Below are positions 34,293 to 43,470 of a DNA stretch of 59,056 nucleotides, piece after piece. The notes under the pieces were generated by a model. The model was not told the origin of the DNA and did not search any database. It worked only from the letters and a program-made list of their open reading frames with translations. The position numbers and the translations under genes were made by a program. Source of the stretch: an uncultured Bacteroidales bacterium. Its GTDB lineage: Bacteria; Bacteroidota; Bacteroidia; Bacteroidales; UBA932. Positions within the stretch are counted from its first letter, which is position 1. Each line of letters begins with the position of its first letter. The stretch covers positions 1-59,056 of the forward strand of contig CAKVDS010000009.1 in NCBI GenBank assembly GCA_934726455.1, given 5' to 3'.

Positions 34293-34990
34293 ACAGATTC
34301 TTAAAAACAACTGTGCTGCTTGCTTCGGCAGCCCTTGCATGTGCCTCATGCAAGTTTGTAAGTGTCAAGGGCGGATGGGGCTCCGAAGGGGTGCTTGTGG
34401 CGTCCGACAGCCTTGTCACAAAAAGTATTGACGTTGATGATTTCAAGTCTTTGCGCATAGATGTCCCGTGCGATATGAAGTTTACCGTAGGGGAGAAGAG
34501 TGTGAGCGTGTATGCGGCTGACAATCTCGTGGATGCTCTTGCTTTTGAGGTTGATTCCACCGGATGCCTCAGCATCTCGACTCCGGACTACAGCTCTTTG
34601 AGGAATGTCCGTAAAGTCGTGTTTAACGTAAGTGCACCTTCTCTTGAAGGCCTGTACATCAACGGCGCCTCTGATGTGGAACTTGAGGGAGACATAGTTG
34701 CGCGTTCTTTCTCCCTCGACATCAACGGCGCAGGTGACATCGAGGCTGACAGCATAAAGGCTCAAGATGTCAGTGTGAGCGTCCGTGGGGCAGGCGATAT
34801 AGATATTGAAAACCTTGACTGTGAGAACCTTACTGTTGGTGTCAGCGGGGCGGGTGACTGCACTTTTGCCGGCCGGGCCGACAATGCTGACATTGATGTG
34901 CGCGGGGCGGGGGATGTTGACATCTCCGAACTGGACGTCCGCAATCTCCAGAAATCTGTTAAAGGAGCGGGGACTGTCAGGACCAAATAG
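34289..34990 (+). CDS. DUF2807 (head GIN domain) lipoprotein
   Basis: A 233-residue exported protein with a lipoprotein signal (ACASC, about Cys21). The rest is a repetitive beta-helix domain of the putative auto-transporter adhesin head GIN type (DUF2807): DDFKSLRIDVPCDMKFTVG, then repeated blocks VSAPSLEGLYINGASDVEL, INGAGDIEADS, VRGAGDIDIEN, VSGAGDCTF, VRGAGDVDISEL, VKGAGTVRTK. The G-A-G-D repeat every 15-20 residues marks the coils. Overlaps the GntR stop by ATGA, so it belongs to the transporter operon and may act in the same envelope response. Confidence 0.85.
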   Translation: MNRFLKTTVLLASAALACASCKFVSVKGGWGSEGVLVASDSLVTKSIDVDDFKSLRIDVPCDMKFTVGEKSVSVYAADNLVDALAFEVDSTGCLSISTPDYSSLRNVRKVVFNVSAPSLEGLYINGASDVELEGDIVARSFSLDINGAGDIEADSIKAQDVSVSVRGAGDIDIENLDCENLTVGVSGAGDCTFAGRADNADIDVRGAGDVDISELDVRNLQKSVKGAGTVRTK

Positions 34991-34999
34991 CCGGACAGA

Positions 35000-35860
35000 T
35001 CATTTCAGCGGCCTGTGCCGGGCTCGGAGACTGGACTTTTCGTTCGCTCTGAGTCCGGCAAGGTCTTTTTCCGGGATGTATGCTTCTATGAACTTTTCCC
35101 AGATATAGTCTACGGCCACCTCTGAGGGGTGGATCATGTCCTTGGCCCAGAAGCGGTAGTCTCTGAGGTCGTCCATCATCAGCTCGTATGCCGGAAAATA
35201 CGATGCGTTGGCGGTCCCGGCTATGGCGGACTCTACAGCGATGTGGAGGGTCGATTTGGACAGGGTATTGGCATGGGCCCCGTCGGAGAGATGTCTGATG
35301 GGGGATACGGTGAAGATGAATTCTTTTTCCGGGTGAGCCGTGGTTATTGATTTCAGTATGGAGCTGCACTCCTGTACCGTGAGCATTTCCCTTGAAAACT
35401 CTCCTGCCGGACGCTTCAGGCAGTTGGACACGACCATCCCGCCACGCGATATGGCTTTCCACACGAAGGCTGTGCCGAGGGTGATGATGACCTTTGTGCA
35501 GCCTTTCCACAAAGTCCGGCTCTCCTGCAGGCGGGCGTTGGCGTTGTCCAGAAACTCCTTCTCGTTTTCCCTCGCGAAAGAAGTGTGGTGCTCGAAACTG
35601 CATACGAGTTCCGAGCCTGCCCCCATCTTGACGCAGTCGTTTTCCGTATATGGCCCGATGGTGTCGAGTCTGCGGATCGCAGAGGCTATGGATGAGGGGT
35701 TGTAGAGGGTTCCGAAAGGATTGCGCAGCACATTGAAGCCGGCATCTGCCAGTTTGCCTGCGATGTTGTCCGAGAAGCAGCTGCCGAGCATGGCGACATG
35801 GTCTCCAAGGCCTATCCCCGGTTCTGAAGGCTTCACGAGTATCTCTGTCCTGAATTTCAT
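35000..35860 (-). CDS. GSCFA domain protein (SGNH-hydrolase-like)
   Basis: A 286-residue cytosolic protein with the GSCFA block MLGSCFSDNIAGKL at about 22-35, the nucleophile-type serine or cysteine region of this SGNH-like family, and the matching catalytic end segment YRFWAKDMIHPSEVAVDYIWEKF (Asp and His). TKVIITLGTAFVWKA and FTVSPIRHL are further conserved stretches. Biological substrate unknown; probably an esterase or acyl hydrolase. The ATG at 35860 follows its -7 box (35870-35877) by 9 nt; the longer open frame upstream runs across that promoter. Confidence 0.82.
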   Translation of the reverse strand: MKFRTEILVKPSEPGIGLGDHVAMLGSCFSDNIAGKLADAGFNVLRNPFGTLYNPSSIASAIRRLDTIGPYTENDCVKMGAGSELVCSFEHHTSFARENEKEFLDNANARLQESRTLWKGCTKVIITLGTAFVWKAISRGGMVVSNCLKRPAGEFSREMLTVQECSSILKSITTAHPEKEFIFTVSPIRHLSDGAHANTLSKSTLHIAVESAIAGTANASYFPAYELMMDDLRDYRFWAKDMIHPSEVAVDYIWEKFIEAYIPEKDLAGLRANEKSSLRARHRPLK

Positions 35861-35865
35861 AAGCA

Positions 35866-35890
35866 GCGGCAAATTTAGTATTTTTGCCGC
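35866..35890. promoter_or_regulatory. Back-to-back divergent promoters inside a palindrome
   Basis: Two -7 boxes lie one base apart on opposite strands: TAAATTTG on the minus strand (35870-35877) for the GSCFA gene, and TATTTTTG on the plus strand (35879-35886) for the nucleotidase. Both sit in an inverted repeat GCGGCAAA / TTTGCCGC (35866-35873, 35883-35890). For the plus promoter TTTC lies 20 nt upstream as a -33 element. Confidence 0.65.
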
Positions 35891-35903
35891 AAAATCGCAT
35901 CTT

Positions 35904-37619
35904 ATGAAATCTTGTCTCAAACTGATGGTTTCGGCGGCGGCCTGTCTTCTGACTGTCGTCACCTCCGCTGCGCAGGAGCGCACTCTCCATGTCGTCACAA
36001 CCGGCGACGTGCACGGGTCCTGGTTTGACCGTCCGTATGTCGATGGGCAGGGACGCAGGACCAGCCTTATGTCTGTCAAGCACTATGTGGACAGTCTCCG
36101 CTCCGCCGTAGGGCCTGAGAATCTGCTGCTCCTGGATGCCGGGGACTGTCTGCAAGGAGACAATGCGGCGTATTATTTCAATTATGTCCGCACCGATGTG
36201 CCGCACCTTTTCCCACGTCTGGTGGAGTATATGGGCTATGATGCCGTGGTGGTAGGCAATCATGACATCGAGACCGGGCATGCCGTCTATGATCGGGTGG
36301 CTTCGGAACTTGCGCAGGCGGGCATTCCGTGGCTCGGGGGCAATGCCATGCGGACCGCAGACGGAAAGCCGTATTTCCCCGTATGGAAGATTTTCGAGAA
36401 GGCCGGGATGAAGGTTGCGGTACTCGGTTTCACCAACCCCAACATGAAGGCCTGGCTTTCCGAACCGGTGTGGAGGGGGATGGACTTCGTGTCCCTGATC
36501 CCTCTTGTCCAGGAGTTTGTGGATGAGGTGAAGGCCACGCAGAAGCCTGATGTCATAGTGGCGGTGGTGCACTCCGGTACCGGGACGGGGGATGGATCCG
36601 CCCTCGAAAATCAGGGACTTGATCTGCTCAATTCGTTGAGCGGCGTAGATGTGCTCGTCTGCGCTCATGACCACAGGCCTTATGTCGCAGAGAAAGACGG
36701 ATGCGTACTTGTCAACGGCGGTGCCCGTGCCGGCAATGTGGGCCATGTCACTGTAAGCCCCGGAGCCACAAAGACAGTGCACGGCGAGACTGTAAGGATG
36801 AACAGGGACTTGGTGGACAGCAATATGGAGGCCGAGTTCGGGCAGGAGTACGAGGCGGTAAAGGCTTTTACCAACCGCAAGGTCGGCCACATCTCGATGG
36901 AGCTGCGCACACGCGACGCCTACCGTGGGATGTCGGACTACATCAACCTTGTCCACACCGTGCAGATCGGTGTCCCGGAGGCGCAGATTTCTTTTGCCGC
37001 ACCCCTCACATACGACGGCACGGTCAAGGAGGGAGACGTGATCTATAATGATATGTTTACTATCTATCCCTATGAAAATCAGTTGTTTGTCCTTAAACTT
37101 AAAGGGTCGGAAATAAGGGATTACCTTGAATACTCATACGACACATGGATTCAGACTCCGGGCAAGCATATTCTGAAAATAGTTGACAGCCCGGATGCGC
37201 GTACCGGTGCCCGGAAGTGGTCGTTTGCCGGCCGCCCGTACAACTTTGATTCAGCTGCCGGACTTGTCTATACGGTGGACGTGACCAAGCCTTATGGCAA
37301 ACGGGTCAAGATATCCTCGCTTGCCGACGGCAGCTCATTTGACGAGGCTGGCTGGTACAATGTGGCGATGACATCGTACCGCGCCAACGGAGGCGGGAAC
37401 ATCCTTTTCAAGGGGGCCGGACTGAGCAAGGAAGAGGCCGACAGCCGCGTGGTGGCCCGTTATCCGGAAATCCGTGACATGGTCTATGATTTCATCCGCT
37501 CCCACAAAGAAATAACTCCGGCGCTTGTCGGTGACCCGTCGGTGATAGGCGAGTGGCGATTCGTGCCGGAGAAGAAGGTGTCTAAACTTATGGATGCCGA
37601 TATGGGGCTTATTTTCTGA
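35904..37619 (+). CDS. 5'-nucleotidase/UshA-family metallophosphoesterase, exported
   Basis: A 571-residue protein with a cleavable signal peptide (MKSCLKLMVSAAACLLTVVTSAAQ). Metal-binding motifs of the calcineurin-like domain: TTGDVHGSW (about 32-40), DAGDCLQGDN, VVGNHDIETG, VVHSGTG and CAHDHRP. The C-terminal 5'-nucleotidase domain has GDVIYNDMFTIYPYENQLFVLKLKGSEIRDYLEYS and the substrate loop MTSYRANGGG. Likely hydrolyses nucleotides or 2',3'-cyclic nucleotides in the periplasm for salvage. Its 3' end overlaps the convergent ffh gene by 11 nt. Confidence 0.87.
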   Translation: MKSCLKLMVSAAACLLTVVTSAAQERTLHVVTTGDVHGSWFDRPYVDGQGRRTSLMSVKHYVDSLRSAVGPENLLLLDAGDCLQGDNAAYYFNYVRTDVPHLFPRLVEYMGYDAVVVGNHDIETGHAVYDRVASELAQAGIPWLGGNAMRTADGKPYFPVWKIFEKAGMKVAVLGFTNPNMKAWLSEPVWRGMDFVSLIPLVQEFVDEVKATQKPDVIVAVVHSGTGTGDGSALENQGLDLLNSLSGVDVLVCAHDHRPYVAEKDGCVLVNGGARAGNVGHVTVSPGATKTVHGETVRMNRDLVDSNMEAEFGQEYEAVKAFTNRKVGHISMELRTRDAYRGMSDYINLVHTVQIGVPEAQISFAAPLTYDGTVKEGDVIYNDMFTIYPYENQLFVLKLKGSEIRDYLEYSYDTWIQTPGKHILKIVDSPDARTGARKWSFAGRPYNFDSAAGLVYTVDVTKPYGKRVKISSLADGSSFDEAGWYNVAMTSYRANGGGNILFKGAGLSKEEADSRVVARYPEIRDMVYDFIRSHKEITPALVGDPSVIGEWRFVPEKKVSKLMDADMGLIF

Positions 37620-38931
37620 GGCTTCTGAGCTTCTGCTGGAGAGTCCCGTCGACTGCCATCTTCATCATCTTGCGGCTCTGCTCGAACTGTTTGATCAGTT
37701 TGTTGACATCCGCAAGAGTTGTTCCCGAGCCTTTGGCGATCCTCTGGCGGCGTGAGCCGTTGAGGCATTCCGGATGCTCTTTCTCATACGGGGTCATGGA
37801 CTGGATGATGGCCTCTGTGGACTTGAAAGCGTCATCCGGGATATCCACGTCCTTGAGGGCCTTGTCCATCCCCGGGAGCATTCCCATGATGTCTTTCATG
37901 TTGCCCATCTTCTGAACCTGCTTGAGCTGGTCGTAGAAATCGTTGAATGTAAACTGGTTGCGGGCTATCTTTTTCTTGAGAGCCCGAGCCTGCTGCTCGT
38001 CGAACTGCTCCTGGGCCTTCTCCACGAGTGAGACGACATCTCCCATCCCGAGGATGCGGTCCGCCGTGCGGGCAGGATAGAATATGTCGAGGGCCTCCAT
38101 TTTCTCGCCCAGGCTGACGAACTTGATCGGCTTGCCCGTGACGGCCTTGATTGACAGGGCCGCACCGCCTCTTGTGTCACCGTCCATCTTGCTGAGCACG
38201 ACTCCGTCGTAGTCAATGGCTTCGTTGAAAGCCTTTGCGGACTCGACTGCGTCCTGTCCTGTCATCGCGTCGACCACGAAGAGGGTCTCTGACGGCTGCA
38301 TGGCCTTGTGGAGAGTGGAGATCTCGTCCATCAGCTCCTTGTCCACCACCAGACGTCCGGCGGTGTCGACAATCACTATGCTGAAGCCTTCCTGCTTCGC
38401 TTTGGCGACTGCGTCCTTGGCGACCTTGACAGGGTCTTTCTCTCCTTCTTCGCTGTAGACAGGGACTCCGACCTGCTCGCCGAGCGTCTGGAGCTGGGTG
38501 ATTGCGGCAGGGCGGAATGTGTCACAGGCTGCGAGCAGGACCTTCGCTCCTTTCTTGCTCTTGAGCCTGAGGGCCAGTTTGCCGCAGAAAGTCGTCTTTC
38601 CCGAACCGTTGAGACCCGCTACAAGGATGACGGCGGGAGAGCCCTTGACGTTGATCTCGCTGTGCTCTGAGCCCATGAATTCCGCAAGCTCGTCGTGGAC
38701 GATCTTGACCATCATCTGCTGAGGCTTGACGGCGGTCAGTACATTGGCTCCCATGGCCTTGGCCTTGACCCTGTCGCAGAAGTCTTTGGCTACCTTGTAT
38801 GACACGTCGGCATCGAGCAGCGCGCGTCTGATTTCCTTTATGGTCTCGGCCACGTTGACTTCCGTGATCTTGCCTTCACCCTTGAGTATCTTGAAAGACC
38901 TTTCCAGTCTGTCTGATAGATTGTCGAACAT
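37609..38931 (-). CDS. ffh: Signal recognition particle protein Ffh
   Basis: SRP54 GTPase of 440 residues that targets membrane and secreted proteins to FtsY and the Sec translocon. N domain at 1-95; G domain with GLNGSGKTT (106-114), DTFRPAA, DTAGRL and SKMDGDTRGG; methionine-rich M domain from about 300 (KMGNMKDIMGMLPGM, GSRRQRIAKGSGT, KQFEQSRKMMKM) that binds signal peptides and SRP RNA. The 4.5S RNA gene is not seen here. Upstream minus-strand -7 box TAAATTTG at 38954-38961. Confidence 0.96.
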   Translation of the reverse strand: MFDNLSDRLERSFKILKGEGKITEVNVAETIKEIRRALLDADVSYKVAKDFCDRVKAKAMGANVLTAVKPQQMMVKIVHDELAEFMGSEHSEINVKGSPAVILVAGLNGSGKTTFCGKLALRLKSKKGAKVLLAACDTFRPAAITQLQTLGEQVGVPVYSEEGEKDPVKVAKDAVAKAKQEGFSIVIVDTAGRLVVDKELMDEISTLHKAMQPSETLFVVDAMTGQDAVESAKAFNEAIDYDGVVLSKMDGDTRGGAALSIKAVTGKPIKFVSLGEKMEALDIFYPARTADRILGMGDVVSLVEKAQEQFDEQQARALKKKIARNQFTFNDFYDQLKQVQKMGNMKDIMGMLPGMDKALKDVDIPDDAFKSTEAIIQSMTPYEKEHPECLNGSRRQRIAKGSGTTLADVNKLIKQFEQSRKMMKMAVDGTLQQKLRSLRK

Positions 38932-38953
38932 TGTGTATCTTTGATTTAGTTTA

Positions 38954-38982
38954 CAAATTTAACACTTTTTGCCGTATATTTG
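38954..38982. promoter_or_regulatory. Divergent -7 boxes of ffh and the CDF gene
   Basis: Minus strand TAAATTTG (38954-38961) for ffh and plus strand TATATTTG (38975-38982) for the CDF exporter, 13 bp apart. The plus box ends 8 nt before the ATG at 38991 and shows that this ATG, not an in-frame ATG at 38931, is the real start. Confidence 0.65.
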
Positions 38983-38990
38983 CGTCCGAT

Positions 38991-39848
38991 ATGGAACATC
39001 GGTCTCATGCGCACCACGTTCACGCCATCAGCTCCCTGAATGTGGTATATTATATCGCGATAGCACTTAACCTCGGATTTGTGATACTTGAGGTTCTGGT
39101 GGGCATGTACAGCAACTCCACCGGACTTCTCTCCGATGCCGGGCACAAGCTGATAGACGTATTCTCCCTGCTTATGGCCTTGATCGCCTTCAGACTTGCT
39201 TCGAGCAGGCCGAGCAGCCGATATACTTATGGCTGCCGCAAGGCGTCTGTGCTCATATCCCTGGTAAATGCCATGCTCCTCGTGTGCGCCGTCTGCGTGA
39301 TCGTGTACGAGAGTGTTGAGAAAATCATCGAGCCGTCTCCCGTCAACGGCGCTGCGGTGTCGTGGACGGCGGCTGCCGGCATCATCGTCAGCGGGGTCAG
39401 CGCACTGCTGATGATGCACCATCAGAAAAAGGACATCAACACACGTGGGGCGTTTCTGCACATGGTCACGGATTCCATGCTCTCGCTCGGCGTGGTGGTG
39501 TCAGGCATAGTCATCAGCATGACAGGGTGCTATGTGATTGACCCTGTGGTCAGTCTGGTAATTGCCGCAGTTATCCTCTACAACAGTGTGAGACTGCTCG
39601 CCGAGGCTTTGAGGATGATAATCGACGGTGTGCCGCGCGGTGTGGATTACGATGCGGTAGAAGCTTTGATTGCTGGATGCGAGGGCGTCAGCGGCGTAGA
39701 GGAACTGCATATATGGGCGGTGAGCATCAACCAGACCGCCCTTACTGTGCGCGTGCAGGTCAACGGCCCGGCCGAGCCGGTGCGCAGGGCATTGCACGAA
39801 AAACTGGAAAAACTCGGGTTCAGTCCCGTGACAATAGAAACGATATGA
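38991..39848 (+). CDS. Cation diffusion facilitator (zinc exporter type)
   Basis: A 285-residue CDF-family exporter with six transmembrane segments and a short cytosolic C-terminal domain. The N-terminus is histidine-rich (MEHRSHAHHVHA). The intramembrane metal site is H-x3-D on both helices (SDAGHKLIDVF in TM2, LHMVTDSMLS in TM5), the pattern typical of zinc or cadmium transporters instead of manganese. TYGCRKASVLISLVNAMLL is the conserved TM3 region. Probably expels Zn2+ in exchange for protons. Predicted leaderless mRNA. Overlaps the next gene by ATGA. Confidence 0.9.
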   Translation: MEHRSHAHHVHAISSLNVVYYIAIALNLGFVILEVLVGMYSNSTGLLSDAGHKLIDVFSLLMALIAFRLASSRPSSRYTYGCRKASVLISLVNAMLLVCAVCVIVYESVEKIIEPSPVNGAAVSWTAAAGIIVSGVSALLMMHHQKKDINTRGAFLHMVTDSMLSLGVVVSGIVISMTGCYVIDPVVSLVIAAVILYNSVRLLAEALRMIIDGVPRGVDYDAVEALIAGCEGVSGVEELHIWAVSINQTALTVRVQVNGPAEPVRRALHEKLEKLGFSPVTIETI

Positions 39849-40267
39849 AGAAGTGTATTATCATGATGGCTGCCGCCGCAATGGCCGCAGCCGCCTGCTC
39901 TCAGGCAGTGAAGTCCCCGGTGGGACAGTGGAAGATTGTGGCCGCCGACGGCGAGAAAGTACAGACAGTGGAAAAGACACCATACATCGTCTTCGGTGAA
40001 GACGGACGGGTGCACAGCTGCCTTGGAGTCAACATCGCAAACGGAAGTTACAAGTTCGACGGAGACAAGCTCAAGATAGGGGAGATGGGCATGACCATGA
40101 TGGCCGGACTCCCGCAGGACATGGCCGTGGAGAACAAGGTCCGCGAGGCCATAAATGCAGTTGAGCGCATCAGCTATTCCGCTGACACGCTCAAACTCTC
40201 CGATGCCGAGGGCAATGTGCGCCTCGCTCTTGTACCCGCTACTGACGCGGAGGTCTCACAGGACTAG
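39845..40267 (+). CDS. META-domain lipoprotein
   Basis: A 140-residue lipoprotein (AAAACS, about Cys18). The mature part looks like a META/HslJ domain: SPVGQWKIVAADGEKV, YIVFGEDGRVHSCLGVNIANGSYKFDGDKLKI, then MGMTMMAGLP and the closing ADTLKLSDAEGNVRLALVP. Such domains occur in heat-shock or envelope-stress lipoproteins; the role is unknown. It starts at the ATGA overlap with the CDF gene, so both are one operon. Its stop codon shares the palindrome CTAG with the carB stop on the other strand. Confidence 0.75.
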   Translation: MKKCIIMMAAAAMAAAACSQAVKSPVGQWKIVAADGEKVQTVEKTPYIVFGEDGRVHSCLGVNIANGSYKFDGDKLKIGEMGMTMMAGLPQDMAVENKVREAINAVERISYSADTLKLSDAEGNVRLALVPATDAEVSQD

Positions 40268-43200
40268 TATTCATCCCATCCCTTGATGCTGATGCTCTCC
40301 TGAGGCTCCGCACAGAACGCCCTGATGTAGGCGGTGGCGAGCCGGGAGTTGGTGATCAGCGGAACGTTGAAGTCGATGGCGGCACGGCGCATACGGTATC
40401 CGTTGCTGAGCTCCCCTCGGCTGAAGTTTTTAGGGATGTTTATCACAAGTTCCACGGTATGGTCCCTGATCAGGTCAATCGCTGACGGATGCCCTTCTGT
40501 GGATGTCTCATCCGGACGGAGTGCCAGCTTTGCGGGCACTCCGTTCTCGTTGAGGTAGCGGCATGTGCCCTCAGTGGCGTAGATCTCTATCCCCTTGGTG
40601 CTCAGCAACTGGCAGGCAGGGAGTATGTCCGCTTTCTGGCGGGCGTTGCCGGAGGAGATGAGCACGGCCTTCTTCGGGATTCGGTGTCCCACGGAGAGCA
40701 TGGCCTTCAGCAGGGCGTCGTCGAGGTTGTCACCGATGCAGCCAACCTCTCCGGTGGAGGACATGTCCACTCCGAGCACCGGATCGGCTTCGTTGAGACG
40801 GGAGAACGAGAACTGCGAGCACTTTACTCCCACATACTCAAGCTCGAACGGGTCGATCCCCACCGGGACCGGGTGCTCTCCGAGCATGCAGCGGGTCGCG
40901 AGTTCGATAAAGTTGACTTTCAGTACCTTGGAAACGAACGGGAAACTCCTTGAAGCCCTGAGGTTGCACTCGATGACCTTGATGTAGTTGTCCGTGGCGA
41001 GGAACTGGATGTTGAACGGGCCGGTGATGTGCAGTTCGGCTGCGATGGCCGCCGTGGTCTTGCGGATTCTGGCTGCCGTGATGCCGTAGATCTTCTGCGG
41101 CGGGAACTGGATGGTGGCGTCTCCGGAGTGCACACCGGCGAACTCGATGTGCTCGGAGATGGCGGAGGCTATGACGCGTCCGTTGTCGGCCACGGCATCG
41201 CATTCGAGCTCCTTGCAGCGCTGCATGAACGAACTGATGACGACAGGGTGTTCCTCTGAAACCTCCACTGCCATGTCGAGGCAGATCTTCAGATCATCAT
41301 AGCTGTAGCAGACGTTCATGGCCGCGCCCGAGAGCACGTACGAAGGGCGTACGAGTACCGGGAATCCCACTTCAGCGATGAAGCTGTCGATGTCCTCCAT
41401 CGTGGTCAGCTCTCTCCAGCGCGGCTGGTCTATGCCGAGCTTGTCCACGATCTGGGAGAATTTGTTGCGGTCCTCAGCCCTGTCGATGTCGGTGGCCGAG
41501 GTTCCGAGAATCCTTACTCCGCTCTTCATCAGAGGCAGGGCGAGGTTGTTCGGGATCTGCCCGCCGACGCTGACTATCACGCCCATAGGCTTCTCCATCG
41601 TGCAGATGTCCATCACGGTCTCGTAGCTGAGCTCGTCGAAGTAGAGGCGGTCACAGCTGTCGTAGTCTGTGGAGACGGTCTCCGGGTTGTAGTTGATCAT
41701 GATGGCCCTGTAGCCGCGTTTGCGCAGGGTCTGGAGGGCGTTCACCCCGCACCAGTCGAACTCCACGCTGCTGCCGATGCGGTAGGCACCCGAGCCGAGC
41801 ACTATTACTGAGCGTGAATTTTCGCTGAAAGTGACATCATCGGCGTTGCCGTTGTAGGTGAGGTACAGGTAGTTGGTGTCGGACGGGAACTCCGCCGCGA
41901 GGGTGTCTATCTGTTTGACCACCGGCCTCAGACCCCCGGCCTTGCGGCGTGAGCGCACCTCGGATTCAGGAATGCCGAACACGCGTCCTATCTGTATGTC
42001 CGAGAAGCCCTGGCATTTTGCCTTCTTGAGAAGTTCCGCGCTGACCTCCCCGAGATCCTTGCAGCCTTCGAGTTCACGGTAGGTGGATTCGATGTTCTCG
42101 AGCTTGTCGAGGAACCAGCGGTCGATCTTGGTCAGTTCATGTATCCTGTCCACGCTGTAGCCGGACTCGAAGGCTGCGGCTATGGCGAAGATGCGGGTGT
42201 CGGTAGGGTTCTTGAGGGCGTCGTCAAGGTCGGCGGCGCTGTACGGTTTGTTGCAGACGAAGCCGTTGGCTCCCTGTCCGATCATGCGCAGGCCCTTCTG
42301 GATGGCTTCCTCGAAGTTGCGCCCGATGGCCATCACTTCTCCTACACTCTTCATGCTGGAGCCGATCTCGCGGGAGACTCCCTTGAATTTGGCCAGATCC
42401 CAGCGCGGAATCTTGCAGACCACATAGTCAAGAGCCGGCTCAAAGAAGGCCGGTGTGGTTTTGGTCACGGCGTTGTTGAGCTCGAAGAGTCCGTAGCCAA
42501 GACCGAGTTTGGCGGCGATGAAGGCCAGCGGGTAGCCTGTGGCTTTGGACGCGAGGGCTGAAGAGCGGCTCAGGCGGGCGTTCACCTCGATCACGCGGTA
42601 GTCTTCACCGTCGGGGCTGAATGCATATTGGACGTTGCACTCACCCACGATGCCGATGTGGCGCACGATGTCGATGGCGGTCTTGCGCAGGAAGTGGAAT
42701 TCCTCGTTGGAGAGGGTCTGCGACGGGGCCACGACGATGCTCTCCCCGGTGTGGATGCCGAGCGGGTCGAAATTTTCCATGTTGCAGACGGTGATGCAGT
42801 TGTCGTAGGAGTCGCGCACGACCTCGTACTCAATCTCTTTCCAGCCGCGCAGAGACTTCTCCACAAGCACCTGCGGGGAGAACGAGAACGCCTTGGTGGC
42901 CACCACGTTGAGTTCCTCCTCGTTTTCGCAGAATCCCGAGCCGAGTCCACCGAGAGCGTATGCAGCGCGCAGGATTACCGGATAGCCTACCTGGGCGGCT
43001 GCGGCGCGGGCCTCCTCAATGTTGGCGGCCGCGTGTGAGCGGATGGTCTTGACCCCGATCTGGTCGAGCTTCTCAACGAAAAGTTCCCTGTCCTCCGTGT
43101 CTATGATGGCCTGCACAGGGGTGCCGAGCACTTTGATGCCGTATTTGTCGAAGATACCGTCCCGGAAGAGCTGCACTCCGCAGTTGAGGGCGGTCTGTCC

Positions 43201-43470
43201 TCCGAAGGACAGAAGTATTCCCTGAGGCTTTTCCTTCTCGATGACCTTCTCCACGAAATACGGGGTCACAGGCAGGAAGTAGATCTTGTCCGCCACGCCC
43301 TCGGATGTCTGCACCGTGGCGATGTTCGGGTTGATGAGCACTGTCCTGATGCCCTCTTCTTTGAGGGCTTTGAGCGCCTGTGAGCCGCTGTAGTCGAACT
43401 CTCCGGCTTCGCCTATCTTGAGTGCCCCGGAACCGAGCACAAGGACTTTCTTTATTCTTCTGTCAATCAT
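40264..43470 (-). CDS. carB: Carbamoyl-phosphate synthase large subunit
   Basis: A 1068-residue synthetase that makes carbamoyl phosphate from bicarbonate, ammonia and two ATP. Two ATP-grasp halves are seen: N-terminal with VLVLGSGALKIGEAGEFDYSG and EKSLRGWKEIEYEVVRD, C-terminal with VIVLGSGAYRIGSSVEFDWCG and FNIQFLATDNYIKVIECNLRASRS; the last 130 residues form the MGS-like allosteric domain (IEIYATEGTCRYLNENG). The start overlaps the carA stop by 1 nt (TAATG). Last gene of the arginine operon; the carbamoyl phosphate supplies ArgF' and possibly pyrimidine synthesis. Confidence 0.96.
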   Translation of the reverse strand: MIDRRIKKVLVLGSGALKIGEAGEFDYSGSQALKALKEEGIRTVLINPNIATVQTSEGVADKIYFLPVTPYFVEKVIEKEKPQGILLSFGGQTALNCGVQLFRDGIFDKYGIKVLGTPVQAIIDTEDRELFVEKLDQIGVKTIRSHAAANIEEARAAAAQVGYPVILRAAYALGGLGSGFCENEEELNVVATKAFSFSPQVLVEKSLRGWKEIEYEVVRDSYDNCITVCNMENFDPLGIHTGESIVVAPSQTLSNEEFHFLRKTAIDIVRHIGIVGECNVQYAFSPDGEDYRVIEVNARLSRSSALASKATGYPLAFIAAKLGLGYGLFELNNAVTKTTPAFFEPALDYVVCKIPRWDLAKFKGVSREIGSSMKSVGEVMAIGRNFEEAIQKGLRMIGQGANGFVCNKPYSAADLDDALKNPTDTRIFAIAAAFESGYSVDRIHELTKIDRWFLDKLENIESTYRELEGCKDLGEVSAELLKKAKCQGFSDIQIGRVFGIPESEVRSRRKAGGLRPVVKQIDTLAAEFPSDTNYLYLTYNGNADDVTFSENSRSVIVLGSGAYRIGSSVEFDWCGVNALQTLRKRGYRAIMINYNPETVSTDYDSCDRLYFDELSYETVMDICTMEKPMGVIVSVGGQIPNNLALPLMKSGVRILGTSATDIDRAEDRNKFSQIVDKLGIDQPRWRELTTMEDIDSFIAEVGFPVLVRPSYVLSGAAMNVCYSYDDLKICLDMAVEVSEEHPVVISSFMQRCKELECDAVADNGRVIASAISEHIEFAGVHSGDATIQFPPQKIYGITAARIRKTTAAIAAELHITGPFNIQFLATDNYIKVIECNLRASRSFPFVSKVLKVNFIELATRCMLGEHPVPVGIDPFELEYVGVKCSQFSFSRLNEADPVLGVDMSSTGEVGCIGDNLDDALLKAMLSVGHRIPKKAVLISSGNARQKADILPACQLLSTKGIEIYATEGTCRYLNENGVPAKLALRPDETSTEGHPSAIDLIRDHTVELVINIPKNFSRGELSNGYRMRRAAIDFNVPLITNSRLATAYIRAFCAEPQESISIKGWDEY

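Noticed and set aside
34977..36956. Minus-strand open frame of 659 codons
   Set aside because: Antisense to the nucleotidase and in a shadow frame of the GSCFA gene; Arg/His/Pro-rich composition, no motif.
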